A stretch of 64,000 bases of DNA from Methylopila turkensis (GTDB lineage: Bacteria > Pseudomonadota > Alphaproteobacteria > Rhizobiales > Methylopilaceae). The stretch is taken from the NCBI RefSeq assembly GCF_027922325.1, contig NZ_BSFL01000003.1, positions 806,001 through 870,000 on the forward strand, read 5' to 3'. Made by a program: the position numbers and the translations under genes. Of the stretch, positions 9,739 through 18,524 are shown one piece after another; the first letter of the stretch is position 1, and every line of letters begins with the position of its first letter. A model generated the notes under the pieces. It saw nothing but the letters and a program-made list of their open reading frames with translations. It had not been told where the DNA came from and did not search any database.

Positions 9739-11568
9739 ATGGCGGCGGCGGGCGGATCGAACGAACTGGTTCAGGTGGTGGCGCTGCTCGGCGCCGGCGT
9801 GGTGGCGGTGCCGATCTTCCGCAGGCTCGGCCTCGGCTCGGTGCTCGGCTACTTCGCGGCCGGCATCATCATCGGTCCGTTCGCGATCGGACTGTTTCCC
9901 GATCCGGCCTCGGTGCTTCATGTCGCCGAGTTCGGCGTCATCATGCTGCTGTTCATCATCGGGCTTGAGATGCAGCCCTCGCGCCTCTGGGGGCTGAGAC
10001 GTGAGATCTTCGGCCTCGGCCTGGCGCAGGTGGCGGCCTGCGGCGCGCTGCTGACCGGCGCCGGCGTCCTGGCCGGGCTGTCGGCGCCGGTGGCCTTCGT
10101 CGCCGGCATGGGCTTCGTGCTGTCCTCGACCGCCGTGGTGATGCAGATGCTGGAGGAGCGCGGCGACACCTCGACGCCGGCTGGCCAAAAGGCGGTCTCG
10201 ATCCTGCTGCTGGAGGACCTCGCGATCGTGCCGCTGCTCGCGATCGTCGCCTTTCTCGCCCCGCAGGACACGCACGCCGGCGGCTCGCGCGTCACCGGCA
10301 TCGCGATCGCCGTGGCCGCGATCATCGGGCTGGTCGTGGCCGGCCGCTATCTGCTCAACCCGATGTTCAAGATCCTCGCCCGGTCCAAGGCGCGCGAGGT
10401 GATGACGGCCGCCGCCCTGCTGGTGGTGCTGGGCTCGGCGCTGTTGATGGACCTCGGCGGCCTGTCGATGGCCATGGGCGCCTTCCTCGCCGGCGTGCTG
10501 CTGTCGGAATCGACCTTCCGCCACCAGCTCGAGGCGGACATCGAGCCGTTCCGCGGCATCCTGCTCGGCCTGTTCTTCCTCGCCGTCGGCATGTCGCTCG
10601 ATCTGCCCGCGATCGCCGCCAACTGGGCGATGGTCGTCGCCGTGGTGATCGGCTTCGTTGCGGTCAAGGCCGCCGGCATCTTCGCGGTCGCCCGCCTGTT
10701 CGGGTCCAGCTGGCGCGAGGCGGTGGACCGCACGGCGCTGTTCGCCCAGGGCGGCGAGTTCGCCTTCGTGCTCTATGGCGCAGCCACGGCGTCGGGCGTC
10801 ATGGACGCACGCGAGAACGCGGTCTTCACCGCCGCAGTCATCATCTCCATGGCGCTGACGCCGTTCACCGCGCTCGCGCTGAAGCGGCTGATGCCCCCGC
10901 GCCCGGAGACCTCGCTCGACAATGTCGAGCGGGCGGACGGCCTCACCGGCTCGGTGCTGATCATCGGCTTCGGGCGGTTTGGGCAGATGGTGAGTCAGCC
11001 GCTGCTGGCGCGCGGCTTCGACGTCTCGATCATCGAGCTCGACGTCGAGATGATCGAGGCCGCGGCCGAATTCGGCTTCAAGGTCTATTACGGCGACGGC
11101 GCCCGGCTCGACGTGCTGCGCACCTCGGGCGCCGGAGAGGCCCGCGCCATCGTCGTCTGCGCCGACGGCCGGCAGACCGCGAGCAAGATCGCCGATCTGG
11201 CCCGTCACGAATTCCCGCAGGCGCAGCTCTACGTCCGCGCCTATGACCGCGGCCACGCCATCGACCTGATCCGGAGCGGCGTCGACTACCAGCTTCGCGA
11301 GACCTTCGAGTCCGCCATGGTTTTCGGCGAGGCGGTCCTGGTCGGGCTCGACGTGCCCGAGGAGGAGGCGGCGGAGATCGTGGCCGACGTCCGCAGGCGC
11401 GACGAAGAGCGGCTGACGCTCCAGGTCGCCGGCGACATCTATTCCGGCATCGACCTGATGAACGGCAACGCGCCGATCCCGAGCCCGCTGACGCGGCCGA
11501 AGCGCCGCGGCGTGATCTATGACGAAGCGCTGATCGGGCCCCCCAAGCCGAGCGTCTCGGGCGGCTAA
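9739..11568 (+). CDS. Kef-type CPA2 monovalent cation:proton antiporter
   Basis: A 609-residue inner-membrane transporter. Residues 1-385 form about 12 hydrophobic helices typical of the CPA2 Na/H exchanger domain (LGLGSVLGYFAAGIIIGP, ALLMDLGGLSMAMGAFLAGVLL). Next comes a TrkA-N/RCK Rossmann domain from about residue 403, with the nucleotide motif GFGRFG. Proteins of this build export K+ under electrophile or glutathione stress, gated by nucleotide or glutathione at the RCK domain. The GGGAGG ribosome site before ATG 9739 supports the start. No KefF/KefG-type ancillary gene is adjacent. Whether it is KefB, KefC or YbaL-like cannot be decided. Confidence 0.9.
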   Translation: MAAAGGSNELVQVVALLGAGVVAVPIFRRLGLGSVLGYFAAGIIIGPFAIGLFPDPASVLHVAEFGVIMLLFIIGLEMQPSRLWGLRREIFGLGLAQVAACGALLTGAGVLAGLSAPVAFVAGMGFVLSSTAVVMQMLEERGDTSTPAGQKAVSILLLEDLAIVPLLAIVAFLAPQDTHAGGSRVTGIAIAVAAIIGLVVAGRYLLNPMFKILARSKAREVMTAAALLVVLGSALLMDLGGLSMAMGAFLAGVLLSESTFRHQLEADIEPFRGILLGLFFLAVGMSLDLPAIAANWAMVVAVVIGFVAVKAAGIFAVARLFGSSWREAVDRTALFAQGGEFAFVLYGAATASGVMDARENAVFTAAVIISMALTPFTALALKRLMPPRPETSLDNVERADGLTGSVLIIGFGRFGQMVSQPLLARGFDVSIIELDVEMIEAAAEFGFKVYYGDGARLDVLRTSGAGEARAIVVCADGRQTASKIADLARHEFPQAQLYVRAYDRGHAIDLIRSGVDYQLRETFESAMVFGEAVLVGLDVPEEEAAEIVADVRRRDEERLTLQVAGDIYSGIDLMNGNAPIPSPLTRPKRRGVIYDEALIGPPKPSVSGG

Positions 11569-11579
11569 GCGCGCAGACA

Positions 11580-11619
11580 ACCTCTCGTCACGCCCGCCTT
11601 CGCGGCCATGACGAGAGGT
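11580..11619. terminator. Bidirectional hairpin between kef and pao genes
   Basis: A perfect 11-base inverted repeat ACCTCTCGTCA (11580-11590) and TGACGAGAGGT (11609-11619) with an 18-base loop that itself has a short CGCC-TTCG-CGG stem. It sits in the 87-base gap between the convergent antiporter and aldehyde oxidoreductase genes. It is well placed to stop transcription from both sides. Confidence 0.72.
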
Positions 11620-11655
11620 CGAGATCAGACGTGGGCGATCCTTGGAAAGCCCGCA

Positions 11656-13785
11656 TCAGACGCCCGCGATGACCTGATCGAGCGTGATCGGGAACCGGCG
11701 CGCGCGCACCCCGGTCGCGTTGAACACCGCGTTCGCGAGCGCCGCGCCCGCCCCGCAGATGCCGAGTTCGCCCACGCCCTTCGCGCCCAGCGCATTCGCG
11801 CGCTCGTCGTGCTCGTCGATGAAGAAGGCGTCGACGTTCGCCGCGTCAGCGTGGGCCGCGACGTGATACTCGCCAAGGTCGCCATTCACGATGTGGCCGG
11901 TGCGGGGATCGTTCACCGCCTCCTCGAACAGGGCCGAGGACACGCCCCAGATCATGCCGCCGATCATCTGGGAGCGCGCGGTCTTGGCGTTGAGGATACG
12001 ACCCGCCGCGAACGCGCCGAGCATGCGCCGCATCCGGATCTCGCCGGTGTCTTCGTCCACCTCGACCTCGGCGAAATGCGCGCCGAAGCAGTATTGCGAG
12101 AAGTCCTTGTAGGCCTGGGTGTCGCGCATGCCCTTGACCGAGCCGGTCGCCTCGAACACCCGCGCCTCGTCCGTGCGCGCCATCTCGGCCTTCACCTTCA
12201 GGCAGGCGTCGTGGACCGCGGAGGCCGAACTCGCCGCGCCCCAGGAGCCGCCCGAGCCCGGACTGACGGGAAACCGGCTGTCGCCGAGCTCCACCTTGAC
12301 CGCCGCCAGCGGGACGCCGAGCGTCTCGGCCGCGACCTGCGTCAGGATGGTGTAGGTGCCGGTGCCGATGTCGGTCATGTCGGTGCGCACGATGACGCTG
12401 CGGTCCTCGGCCACGCGGACGTAAGCCGCGCACGGCCCGATGTAGTTCGGCCGGATCGCGGCGGAGACGCCGTAGCCGATCAGCTTCGCGCCCTCGCGCC
12501 GCTCGCGCGGAGACTTCGGCCGGTCCGCCCAGCCGAAGCGCGCCGCGCCCTCCCGCAGACACTCCACGAGATGGCGGGACGAAAACGGCTTCTTCTTCTC
12601 CGGATCGATCTGGGTGTCGTTCAGGATGCGGAACTCGACCGGGTCCATGCCGAGTTTGTGGCAAAGCTCGTCGATCGCGCTCTCGAGCGCCAGCAGGCCC
12701 GGCGCCTCGCCCGGCGCGCGCACCGGCTCGCCGCCCTGCATGTCCAGATTGACGAGGCGGTGCCGCGTCAGGATCGCCGGCGCGCCGTAGAGCGCGCGCG
12801 TCGAGGACGCGGTCTGCTCGGCGAACTCCTCGACGGGCGAACTCTGCATCCAGACCTCGTGCGAGACGCCCGTCAGCCGGCCGTCCCGCGACGCCGAAAG
12901 CCGCACCCGCTGGATCGCCTCCGGCCGATGCCCGACGGTGTAGAAGGTCTGGCGGCGCGTCTGGACCGCTTTGACCGGCCGCGACAGCGCCTTCGCCGCG
13001 AAAGCGGCGAGCGCGGTCTCGGCGCGCATGCCGAGTTTACCGCCGAAGCCGCCGCCGACATAGGAGCTGACAAGGCGGACCTTCTCCTTGTCGATCCCGA
13101 GCGTCGCCGCAAGGCTCGCGCGCGCGTTGGCGATCGTCTGGCTCGCGGTGAAGACGGTGAGTTCGTCGCCGTCCCATTCCGCCACCGCCGCATGGGGCTC
13201 GATGGCCATGTGGTGCTGCTGGGCGACGTGATAGGTCTCGTCGACCTTCACGGGGGCGACGGCGAATGCGGCCTCGAAGTCCCCGACCTCGGTGTCGGTC
13301 GGCATGCCCACATTGATGGTTTGGGGCGCGTAGGCGTCGCGGAGATGCTCCTCCAACCCGATCGCGTGCGGCTCCGCCTCGTAGGTCACCTTCACGAGGT
13401 CGGCCGCGGCGCGGGCCTGCTCGAACGTGTCGGCCACCACGAAGGCGACGGGCTCGCCCCAGTGCCGCACGCGGTCGTCGCCGAGGACGGGCCGGGCGCG
13501 CTGGAAGCGGTTGCCGGCGATGCGCGCCGGACCGAACTCAGGCTGCTTCGGCGCGTTCCGATGCGTCATCACCAGCCGGACGCCGGGCGCCGCCTCCGCC
13601 GCCGCGGCGTCGATCGCCGTCACGCGGCCCTTGGCGACGGTCGCGCCGACGATGACGCCGTGAAGCGGCGGCGCGGACGGCTTGCGCTCGGCGGCGTAGC
13701 GCGCGGCGCCGGTGACTTTCAGGCGGCCGTCGACGCGGTCGAGCGGTTCGCCGATCGGGCCTTTGGTCGGGCTCAGGGTGGTCAT
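11656..13785 (-). CDS. paoC: Molybdenum-cofactor-binding large subunit, PaoC-type aldehyde oxidoreductase
   Basis: A 709-residue large subunit of the xanthine oxidase family. Visible family elements include DRVDGRLKVTGAARYAAE at the N-terminus, the HHMAIEPHAAVAEWDGD stretch, and SSYVGGGFGGKLGMRAE, which contacts the molybdenum cofactor. RAPGEAPGLLALESAIDELCHKLGMDP follows, and the catalytic Glu is near the C-terminus in GVGELGICGAG. This subunit hydroxylates aldehydes to carboxylic acids. It follows paoB by 10 bases. The order Fe-S, FAD, Mo subunit and the Tat-type Fe-S subunit match the periplasmic PaoABC complex of enterobacteria. The precise aldehyde substrate is unknown. Confidence 0.92.
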   Translation of the reverse strand: MTTLSPTKGPIGEPLDRVDGRLKVTGAARYAAERKPSAPPLHGVIVGATVAKGRVTAIDAAAAEAAPGVRLVMTHRNAPKQPEFGPARIAGNRFQRARPVLGDDRVRHWGEPVAFVVADTFEQARAAADLVKVTYEAEPHAIGLEEHLRDAYAPQTINVGMPTDTEVGDFEAAFAVAPVKVDETYHVAQQHHMAIEPHAAVAEWDGDELTVFTASQTIANARASLAATLGIDKEKVRLVSSYVGGGFGGKLGMRAETALAAFAAKALSRPVKAVQTRRQTFYTVGHRPEAIQRVRLSASRDGRLTGVSHEVWMQSSPVEEFAEQTASSTRALYGAPAILTRHRLVNLDMQGGEPVRAPGEAPGLLALESAIDELCHKLGMDPVEFRILNDTQIDPEKKKPFSSRHLVECLREGAARFGWADRPKSPRERREGAKLIGYGVSAAIRPNYIGPCAAYVRVAEDRSVIVRTDMTDIGTGTYTILTQVAAETLGVPLAAVKVELGDSRFPVSPGSGGSWGAASSASAVHDACLKVKAEMARTDEARVFEATGSVKGMRDTQAYKDFSQYCFGAHFAEVEVDEDTGEIRMRRMLGAFAAGRILNAKTARSQMIGGMIWGVSSALFEEAVNDPRTGHIVNGDLGEYHVAAHADAANVDAFFIDEHDERANALGAKGVGELGICGAGAALANAVFNATGVRARRFPITLDQVIAGV

Positions 13786-13795
13786 GTCGCGGCCC

Positions 13796-14776
13796 TCACG
13801 AGACGTCGCCGGCGGCGTCGGCGAGCGTGCGCCGGATCGCCCGCCGGGCGAGATCGATCTTGAAATCGTTGTGGCCGTAGCCGCGAGCCCCCGAGAGAGC
13901 CGCGTCCGCGATCCGGTCGAACAGGCGCGTCTCGACGCCGCCGTCGAACAGACGCTCGGCCTCCTCCACCCGCCACGGCTTGTGCGCGACGCCGCCGAGC
14001 GCGAGCCTGCCGCCGCGGACGCGGCCGTCGGCGGCGTCGACCACCGCCGCGACCGAGACCAGCGCGAAGGCGTAGGACGCGCGGTCGCGAACCTTGCGGT
14101 AGACCTGACGGCCCGGCGGCGGCGGCGGCAGCAGCACCGCGGTGATCAGCTCGCCATGGCCCAGCGTCGTCTCCGGCCCCTCGCCCGGCGCCCGGTACAG
14201 CTCGCCGAGCGGGATCTCGCGGGGCGCGCCCTCGCCCGTCACGGTCTCGACCCGGGCGTCGAGCGCGGCCATCGCCACGGCCATGTCCGAGGGGTTGGTG
14301 GCGATGCAGGCCTCGGTCGCGCCCAGCACGGCGTGGATCCGGTTGAAGCCGCCGAGCGCGGCGCAGCCGGAGCCGGGCGTGCGCTTGTTGCACGGCTGCG
14401 AGACGTCCGCGAAGTAGAAGCAGCGGGTGCGCTGGAGCAGGTTGCCGCCGGTCGAGGCCATGTTGCGAAGCTGGCCGGAGGCGCCGGCGAGCAGCGCGCG
14501 CGACAGCAGCGGATAGAGTTTGCGAACCTGTTCGTCGGCCGCAAGCACGCTGTTTTTCACCTGGGCGCCGATCTTCAGCCCGCCCTCGGGCCTCGGCTCG
14601 ATCGCGTCGAGCTTCAGGCGCGAAACGTCCACGAGATGGCCCGGCCTCTCGACGCCGAGCTTCATCAGGTCGACGAGGTTGGTGCCGCCGGCGATGAAGC
14701 GCGCGTCCGGGCGGGCGGCGACGGCGCGGGCCGCGGCCGCCGGGTCGCTCGCGCGCTCATAGGTGAAGGGGGTCAC
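13796..14776 (-). CDS. paoB: FAD-binding middle subunit, PaoB-type
   Basis: A 326-residue FAD-binding subunit of the CO-dehydrogenase/xanthine-oxidase family. The FAD signature [21 protein letters not shown] lies at about residues 25-45. [23 protein letters not shown] and [10 protein letters not shown] follow near 128-160. Those cysteines are characteristic of PaoB proteins, which carry an extra [4Fe-4S] cluster. The gene overlaps the 3' end of paoA by 4 bases, so the two are translationally coupled. It shuttles electrons from the molybdenum site of PaoC through its FAD. Confidence 0.92.
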   Translation of the reverse strand: MTPFTYERASDPAAAARAVAARPDARFIAGGTNLVDLMKLGVERPGHLVDVSRLKLDAIEPRPEGGLKIGAQVKNSVLAADEQVRKLYPLLSRALLAGASGQLRNMASTGGNLLQRTRCFYFADVSQPCNKRTPGSGCAALGGFNRIHAVLGATEACIATNPSDMAVAMAALDARVETVTGEGAPREIPLGELYRAPGEGPETTLGHGELITAVLLPPPPPGRQVYRKVRDRASYAFALVSVAAVVDAADGRVRGGRLALGGVAHKPWRVEEAERLFDGGVETRLFDRIADAALSGARGYGHNDFKIDLARRAIRRTLADAAGDVS

Positions 14777-15420
14777 AGCGCGCCTCCTTCGCTGACGTCG
14801 CGTATGGCGGCGACGATGTTGGGATAGGCGGCGCAGCGGCAGAGATTGCCGCTCATGCGCTCACGGATTTCGCCGTCGTCGAGGTCGCCGCGCGCGAGCA
14901 GATCGCCCGAGACGTTGCTCGGCCAGCCGGCCTTCGCCTCCGCCAGCATGCCGACGCCCGAGCAGATCTGGCCCGGCGTGCAGAAGCCGCACTGGAAGGC
15001 GTCGCGCTCCAGAAACGCCGCCTGCATCGGGTGCAGGTCGTCGCCCGCCGCAAGGCCCTCGACGGTAACGACCTCGTCGCCCTCATGCATCACCGCGAGG
15101 GTGAGGCAGGAGACGACGCGGCGGCCGCCGACGAGCACCGTGCAGGCGCCGCATTGGCCGTGGTCGCAGCCCTTCTTCGCGCCCGTGAGGTCGAGATGAT
15201 CGCGCAGCGCGTCGAGCAGCGTGGTGCGGGGATCGAGGCTGAGGCTGCGCGCCTCGCCATTGACGGTGAGCCGCACGTCAGCGCCCCCCGCCATCGGCGA
15301 CAGAGCGGGCGCGGCGTGCGCCGGCGCGAGGCCCGGTAGCCCGGCCGCGAGGCACGCGGCCGCTGCGGTCGTTCCCTCCAGAACGTCGCGGCGCGACGGG
15401 CGGAAGCGGGGTGTCGTCAT
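14773..15420 (-). CDS. paoA: [2Fe-2S] small subunit, PaoA-type, with Tat signal
   Basis: A 215-residue iron-sulfur subunit. The N-terminus has a twin-arginine motif, SRRDVLEG, followed by an Ala-rich hydrophobic stretch ending AHAAPA. This indicates export of the folded complex to the periplasm. The plant-type cluster ligands lie in [22 protein letters not shown], and the second cluster ligands in [10 protein letters not shown] and GNLCRC. It is the first gene of the paoABC set, 127 bases downstream of an AraC-type gene on the same strand. No dedicated PaoD-like Moco maturation gene is visible nearby. Confidence 0.93.
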   Translation of the reverse strand: MTTPRFRPSRRDVLEGTTAAAACLAAGLPGLAPAHAAPALSPMAGGADVRLTVNGEARSLSLDPRTTLLDALRDHLDLTGAKKGCDHGQCGACTVLVGGRRVVSCLTLAVMHEGDEVVTVEGLAAGDDLHPMQAAFLERDAFQCGFCTPGQICSGVGMLAEAKAGWPSNVSGDLLARGDLDDGEIRERMSGNLCRCAAYPNIVAAIRDVSEGGAL

Positions 15421-15547
15421 GTCGTGCCTTCGGCCTCCTGCGGAGCGCCTGCGGCCGGTGTCCCCCGAAATCCCGGGCGCAGGCGGAAACGATGGTCATT
15501 TCAAACGGCCCCCGATGCTTTCGTCTTTCAGCTTTCCGGCGCCGCTT

Positions 15548-16447
15548 TCAAGATCCGGGCGCTGCAGCGCGACGCCAGGCCTTCGGGGTCGTCCCGGTGC
15601 GGCGGCGGAACACGGTCGTGAAGTGGCTCTGGCTGGAGAAGCCGAGCGCGAAGGCGATCTCGGCGATCGAAAGCTCGGACGCCGCCAGCATGCGCTCGGC
15701 GGCGCGCACGCGACGCTCCAGCACATAGGCGTAAGGGGCGAGACCGGTCGCGGTCCGGAACCGGCGCGCGAACCGGTCGACCGGCATCTCGACCAGCGCG
15801 GCGAGATCGGCGAGCGAGACGTCCGCGGCGAGATTGGAGTCGACATGGTCGGCGACGCGCGCGAGCTGCCGGCGCGACAGCCCGCCCGAAGCCTCCTGCG
15901 AAGCCGCCGTCGCGCCGTCGAGCGCCGCAAGCCGCATCGCCATCAGCGCGACGGCGTGCTCGGCGTAAGCCGCCGAGGGCGCGAGGCCCGCGGCCGCGTC
16001 GTCGCGCAGGCTTCTGAGCAGCGCGGCGACCACCTGGTCCTCGCCGTTGACGAAGGGAGCCGGCGCACGGAACGGCCCGCCGGCGAGCCGGTCCATCGTC
16101 TCCGGCGCGATCCAGATCGCGGCGTAGGACATGTCCGCCTTGCGATAGGCGCCGTAGCGGGAGGCGCCGGCGGGGATGAAGCTCAGCGCGCCCGGCGCGT
16201 CGCGGCCATCATAGGAGCGCCCGCCGTCGACGCGGACCTCAGTCGTCGCGGTGCCGCCCGCCCCCGTCAGCACGATCAGATGATGCGGCGACGTCCATTC
16301 GATCTCGGCGTCGTCGCAGGTCCAGCGTCGGCTGTCGAAGGTGACCGCGCCCTCACCCCAGGCGATCGAGGCGGGCGGCGTCACCGCGCCGCCGCGCTCG
16401 CGGATGCGGCCCTGGCCGACAAGTGGTCTCATGCTCCGCCCCGCCAT
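15548..16447 (-). CDS. AraC-family transcriptional regulator
   Basis: A 299-residue regulator. Residues 200-290 hold the double helix-turn-helix of AraC/XylS proteins (VSLADLAALVEMPVDRFARRFRTATG, then LSIAEIAFALGFSSQSHFTTVFRRRTG). The N-terminal ~170 residues resemble a cupin-like effector domain. It is read on the same strand immediately ahead of paoABC and is the natural candidate for their activator, but this is inferred from position only. ATG at 16447 is used; an ATG five codons later (16432) is equally possible. Confidence 0.87.
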   Translation of the reverse strand: MAGRSMRPLVGQGRIRERGGAVTPPASIAWGEGAVTFDSRRWTCDDAEIEWTSPHHLIVLTGAGGTATTEVRVDGGRSYDGRDAPGALSFIPAGASRYGAYRKADMSYAAIWIAPETMDRLAGGPFRAPAPFVNGEDQVVAALLRSLRDDAAAGLAPSAAYAEHAVALMAMRLAALDGATAASQEASGGLSRRQLARVADHVDSNLAADVSLADLAALVEMPVDRFARRFRTATGLAPYAYVLERRVRAAERMLAASELSIAEIAFALGFSSQSHFTTVFRRRTGTTPKAWRRAAAPGS

Positions 16448-16561
16448 CGCGTGGTAGGGCGCGACGCCGAACGCGTCCCGCCGTATCGCGACGAAGGTAG
16501 GGCGCGCTCGCGGGAATAGAACCGTTCGAAATCAATCTCGGCGCCCGCGCGCGTGGCGCGC

Positions 16562-16987
16562 TCAGCGGCCGCAGAACACCGTCAGGTGGAACGGACCGTC
16601 GGCCAGTACGCCATTGACGTCGAAGACCCGCACGAACACCCCGGTTGGAGTGCCGGCCCGCGGCGACACCGACGCAATCAGCGAGGGAGGACTGTTGTAG
16701 GCCTCGACGATGCCGACCGTCGCCGTGAGCGCGCAGTTGGTGATGTCGCGGCCAAAGTTCACTTCGTAAGCGCCGACGGAGAGGCGACCCGCACCGTCGG
16801 CCCCCTCTCCGCGAACCAACAGGCCATCCCCTCGTACCGCGGCGGACATCAGCGCCATACCGAGGTCGGAGGCTGACGGCGTGGGCGAGGCTTTGGCTCC
16901 CGGCCGCGGCTCGTTCTGGTCCGACGCCAGCGCCGGCGCGACGAAGGCGCCAAGCAGAAGGGCTGTCGCGGCGAAGCGGTTCAGCAT
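16562..16987 (-). CDS. Small exported protein of unknown function, paralogue 1
   Basis: A 141-residue protein with a clear signal peptide (about residues 1-21, cleavage near APALAS). I do not recognise a named family. Its body matches the neighbouring gene product at 17052-17522. Shared blocks are PTPSASDLGMALMSAxVRxDGxLxRGEG near the N-terminus, YEVxFGRDxTxCA in the middle and a closing FCGR. Two cysteines per mature chain (in the TNCAL and FCGR segments) could form a disulfide in the periplasm. The alternating pattern suggests a small beta-rich fold. It is the last gene of a three-gene cluster. Confidence 0.75.
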   Translation of the reverse strand: MLNRFAATALLLGAFVAPALASDQNEPRPGAKASPTPSASDLGMALMSAAVRGDGLLVRGEGADGAGRLSVGAYEVNFGRDITNCALTATVGIVEAYNSPPSLIASVSPRAGTPTGVFVRVFDVNGVLADGPFHLTVFCGR

Positions 16988-17010
16988 GGGCTAACTCCTT
17001 TGAGGCGGCG

Positions 17011-17040
17011 TCACCGGCCGCAGAACATCGCAGCCTTGAG
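17011..17040 (-). pseudogene. Orphan 3' end of a fourth exported paralogue
   Basis: Between paralogues 1 and 2, the minus strand at 17040-17011 encodes a short tail ending MFCGR and a TGA stop. It has the same nucleotide core, CGGCCGCAGAACA on the plus strand, as the true gene ends at 16562 and 17052. No signal peptide or body of the family precedes it in frame. It therefore looks like the remnant of a duplicated copy, or a breakpoint of the tandem duplication. Confidence 0.5.
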
Positions 17041-17051
17041 CGGACGGCGCG

Positions 17052-17522
17052 TCATCGGCCGCAGAACACGAGGACATGGAAGCCGAGCGGCAGCTCGGCG
17101 CCATCGACGCGGAACGTCTCGACGTAGACGCCCCTCACGTTTCCGGCTCGACCGATGACGGCGGCGACGCCTTTCGGCGGTATGCCGAAGGGCTCGAAAC
17201 CGCCGATGTCCACGGTGTAAGCGCACGCCGTCACATCGCGGCCGAAGATGACTTCGTACTGATGGCTCAGGCCGACCACGGCCGAAGATTCGACGCCCTC
17301 GCCCCGTGCAAGCGTCCCATCGGCTCTAACGACGGCGGACATCAACGCCATTCCGAGATCGCTCGCCGAAGGCGTGCTCGACGCCCGACCGCCCGGCGGC
17401 GGATCGTTAGGTCCTTGCGCAAGAGCCGGAACCGCGCAGGCGACGAAGGCGCTCAGGATCACGAGAAAAAGCGCAGAAATCCCGTACGGCGCCCTTAAGG
17501 CGCCGCTTGCAAGAAGGGCCAT
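17052..17522 (-). CDS. Small exported protein of unknown function, paralogue 2
   Basis: A 156-residue protein with an N-terminal hydrophobic segment (about residues 14-36, cleavage near PALAQ). The body aligns throughout with paralogue 1: the SSTPSASDLGMALMSAVVRAD block, YEVIFGRDVTACAYTVDIGG, a VYVETFRVDGAE strand and the terminal LVFCGR. Two mature cysteines lie in equivalent places. It begins 15 bases after the stop of paralogue 3 and is probably co-transcribed with it. The function is unknown, and no enzymatic motif is visible. Confidence 0.75.
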   Translation of the reverse strand: MALLASGALRAPYGISALFLVILSAFVACAVPALAQGPNDPPPGGRASSTPSASDLGMALMSAVVRADGTLARGEGVESSAVVGLSHQYEVIFGRDVTACAYTVDIGGFEPFGIPPKGVAAVIGRAGNVRGVYVETFRVDGAELPLGFHVLVFCGR

Positions 17523-17537
17523 GGCCAGCTTTCCGGA

Positions 17538-17888
17538 TCAGTCCTGGCACTTCACCAGAATGGAGAACAGCCGGTCGGCGGCCGCGCCGTTGGCGGCGAA
17601 GGTCAGCACGTTCAGGATGGCGGGCTGCCCGGACACCGTGGCGATAGTGAGCATGCCGGGCGTCGCGCCGATGATGGTCGCCTGCCAGGAGCAAGTGGTC
17701 ACCGCGCGCGGGAACGTGATCCGATAGGAGCCGAGCGCGGTTCGCTGCACCGCCGCGACGCCGGACACCGTCCGGGCCGTGCCGTTGCTGTTGAACGAGC
17801 CCCAAAACTCCGCCATTCCGGTGCCGGCGGCGGCAGGCGTCGCGATGGCCAGCGCCAGAGCCAGCCCAGCCTTGATTCCATATGACAT
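17538..17888 (-). CDS. Small exported protein of unknown function, paralogue 3
   Basis: A 116-residue protein with a signal peptide ending near PAAAGTG. It is more divergent than the other two but keeps the same skeleton: a NGTxxxxSGV strand, YRITFPRAVTTCSWQATI matching the YEVxFxRDVTxC block, and a closing LVKCQD in place of LVFCGR. ATG at 17888 is chosen because it gives a clean signal peptide. The frame to 17957 adds a charged leader with no ribosome site. It is the first gene of the three-gene cluster and lies just downstream of cynS on the same strand, with its own probable promoter. Confidence 0.7.
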   Translation of the reverse strand: MSYGIKAGLALALAIATPAAAGTGMAEFWGSFNSNGTARTVSGVAAVQRTALGSYRITFPRAVTTCSWQATIIGATPGMLTIATVSGQPAILNVLTFAANGAAADRLFSILVKCQD

Positions 17889-17958
17889 GATGTGCGCCCC
17901 CCGCGCCTGTTCTGATCCGCGGATCAAAGCGCGCGCGAGGGACAAACGCCAGTCCATA

Positions 17959-17997
17959 ATAGTACCAATAGCGCTAGACTAACGTCTATTGCGTCAA
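17959..17997 (-). promoter_or_regulatory. Probable promoter and dyads ahead of the exported-protein cluster
   Basis: An AT-richer patch between cynS and paralogue 3. On the minus strand TTGACG (17997-17992) overlaps the cynS stop and could be a -35 box, with CGCTAT about 18 bases on as a weak -10. The patch also has the palindrome TAGCGCTA (17969-17976) and an inverted repeat TAGAC/GTCTA (17975-17979 and 17984-17988). These could be an operator or an attenuator after cynS. Confidence 0.4.
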
Positions 17998-18443
17998 TAA
18001 CGCTTGTAGCTCAGGAACTTGCCGGACATTCCAATTTTTACGCGGTCGCCCTTTTGGTCGGGCTGGCGCTCCATCGTCATGTCGAAGTCGATGGCGGACA
18101 TGATTCCGTCGCCGAATTCCTCGTGGATCAGCTCCTTCCAGGTCGTGCCATAGACCTGGATCAGCTCGTAGAAGCGGTAGATCACCGGATCGGTGGGCGG
18201 CACCTGCGGCAGCGACCCGCGATAGGGGATCTCGGTCAGGATGATCTTCGCCTCTTCCGGCAGGTCGAGCAGCTCCGCCGCCTTCTCCGCCTCGTTCGGC
18301 TCGAGCCGCATCTGCCCGAGCAGCGCCGCCGTGATCACGATCGGCGAGGTCGAGACCGACACCTTCTCGTGGATCTGCTTCCAGGTGAGGCCCTTCATGC
18401 GCTTGGCGGTGAGGACGAGTTCGGTCACTTCGGCGCGGGTCAT
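17994..18443 (-). CDS. cynS: Cyanate hydratase (cyanase)
   Basis: This cytoplasmic enzyme converts cyanate and bicarbonate to ammonia and carbon dioxide. At 149 residues it is close to the usual ~156. The N-terminal helical domain is followed by the catalytic C-terminal domain. Its active-site residues are visible as Arg90 and Glu93 in DPVIYRFYELIQVYG and Ser116 in GDGIMSAIDFDM. It is the last gene of the cynABDS operon, 81 bases after cynD. Together with the transporter it lets the cell use external cyanate as a nitrogen source or detoxify it. Confidence 0.97.
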   Translation of the reverse strand: MTRAEVTELVLTAKRMKGLTWKQIHEKVSVSTSPIVITAALLGQMRLEPNEAEKAAELLDLPEEAKIILTEIPYRGSLPQVPPTDPVIYRFYELIQVYGTTWKELIHEEFGDGIMSAIDFDMTMERQPDQKGDRVKIGMSGKFLSYKRY

Positions 18444-18524
18444 GGCGCACGGCTCCTGTGGTGGTCGTGGTGCTCAGGTCAGGTCGTAAAAGTCCGGCGG
18501 CGCGGCCCGCCGCCGGGGGACGGG

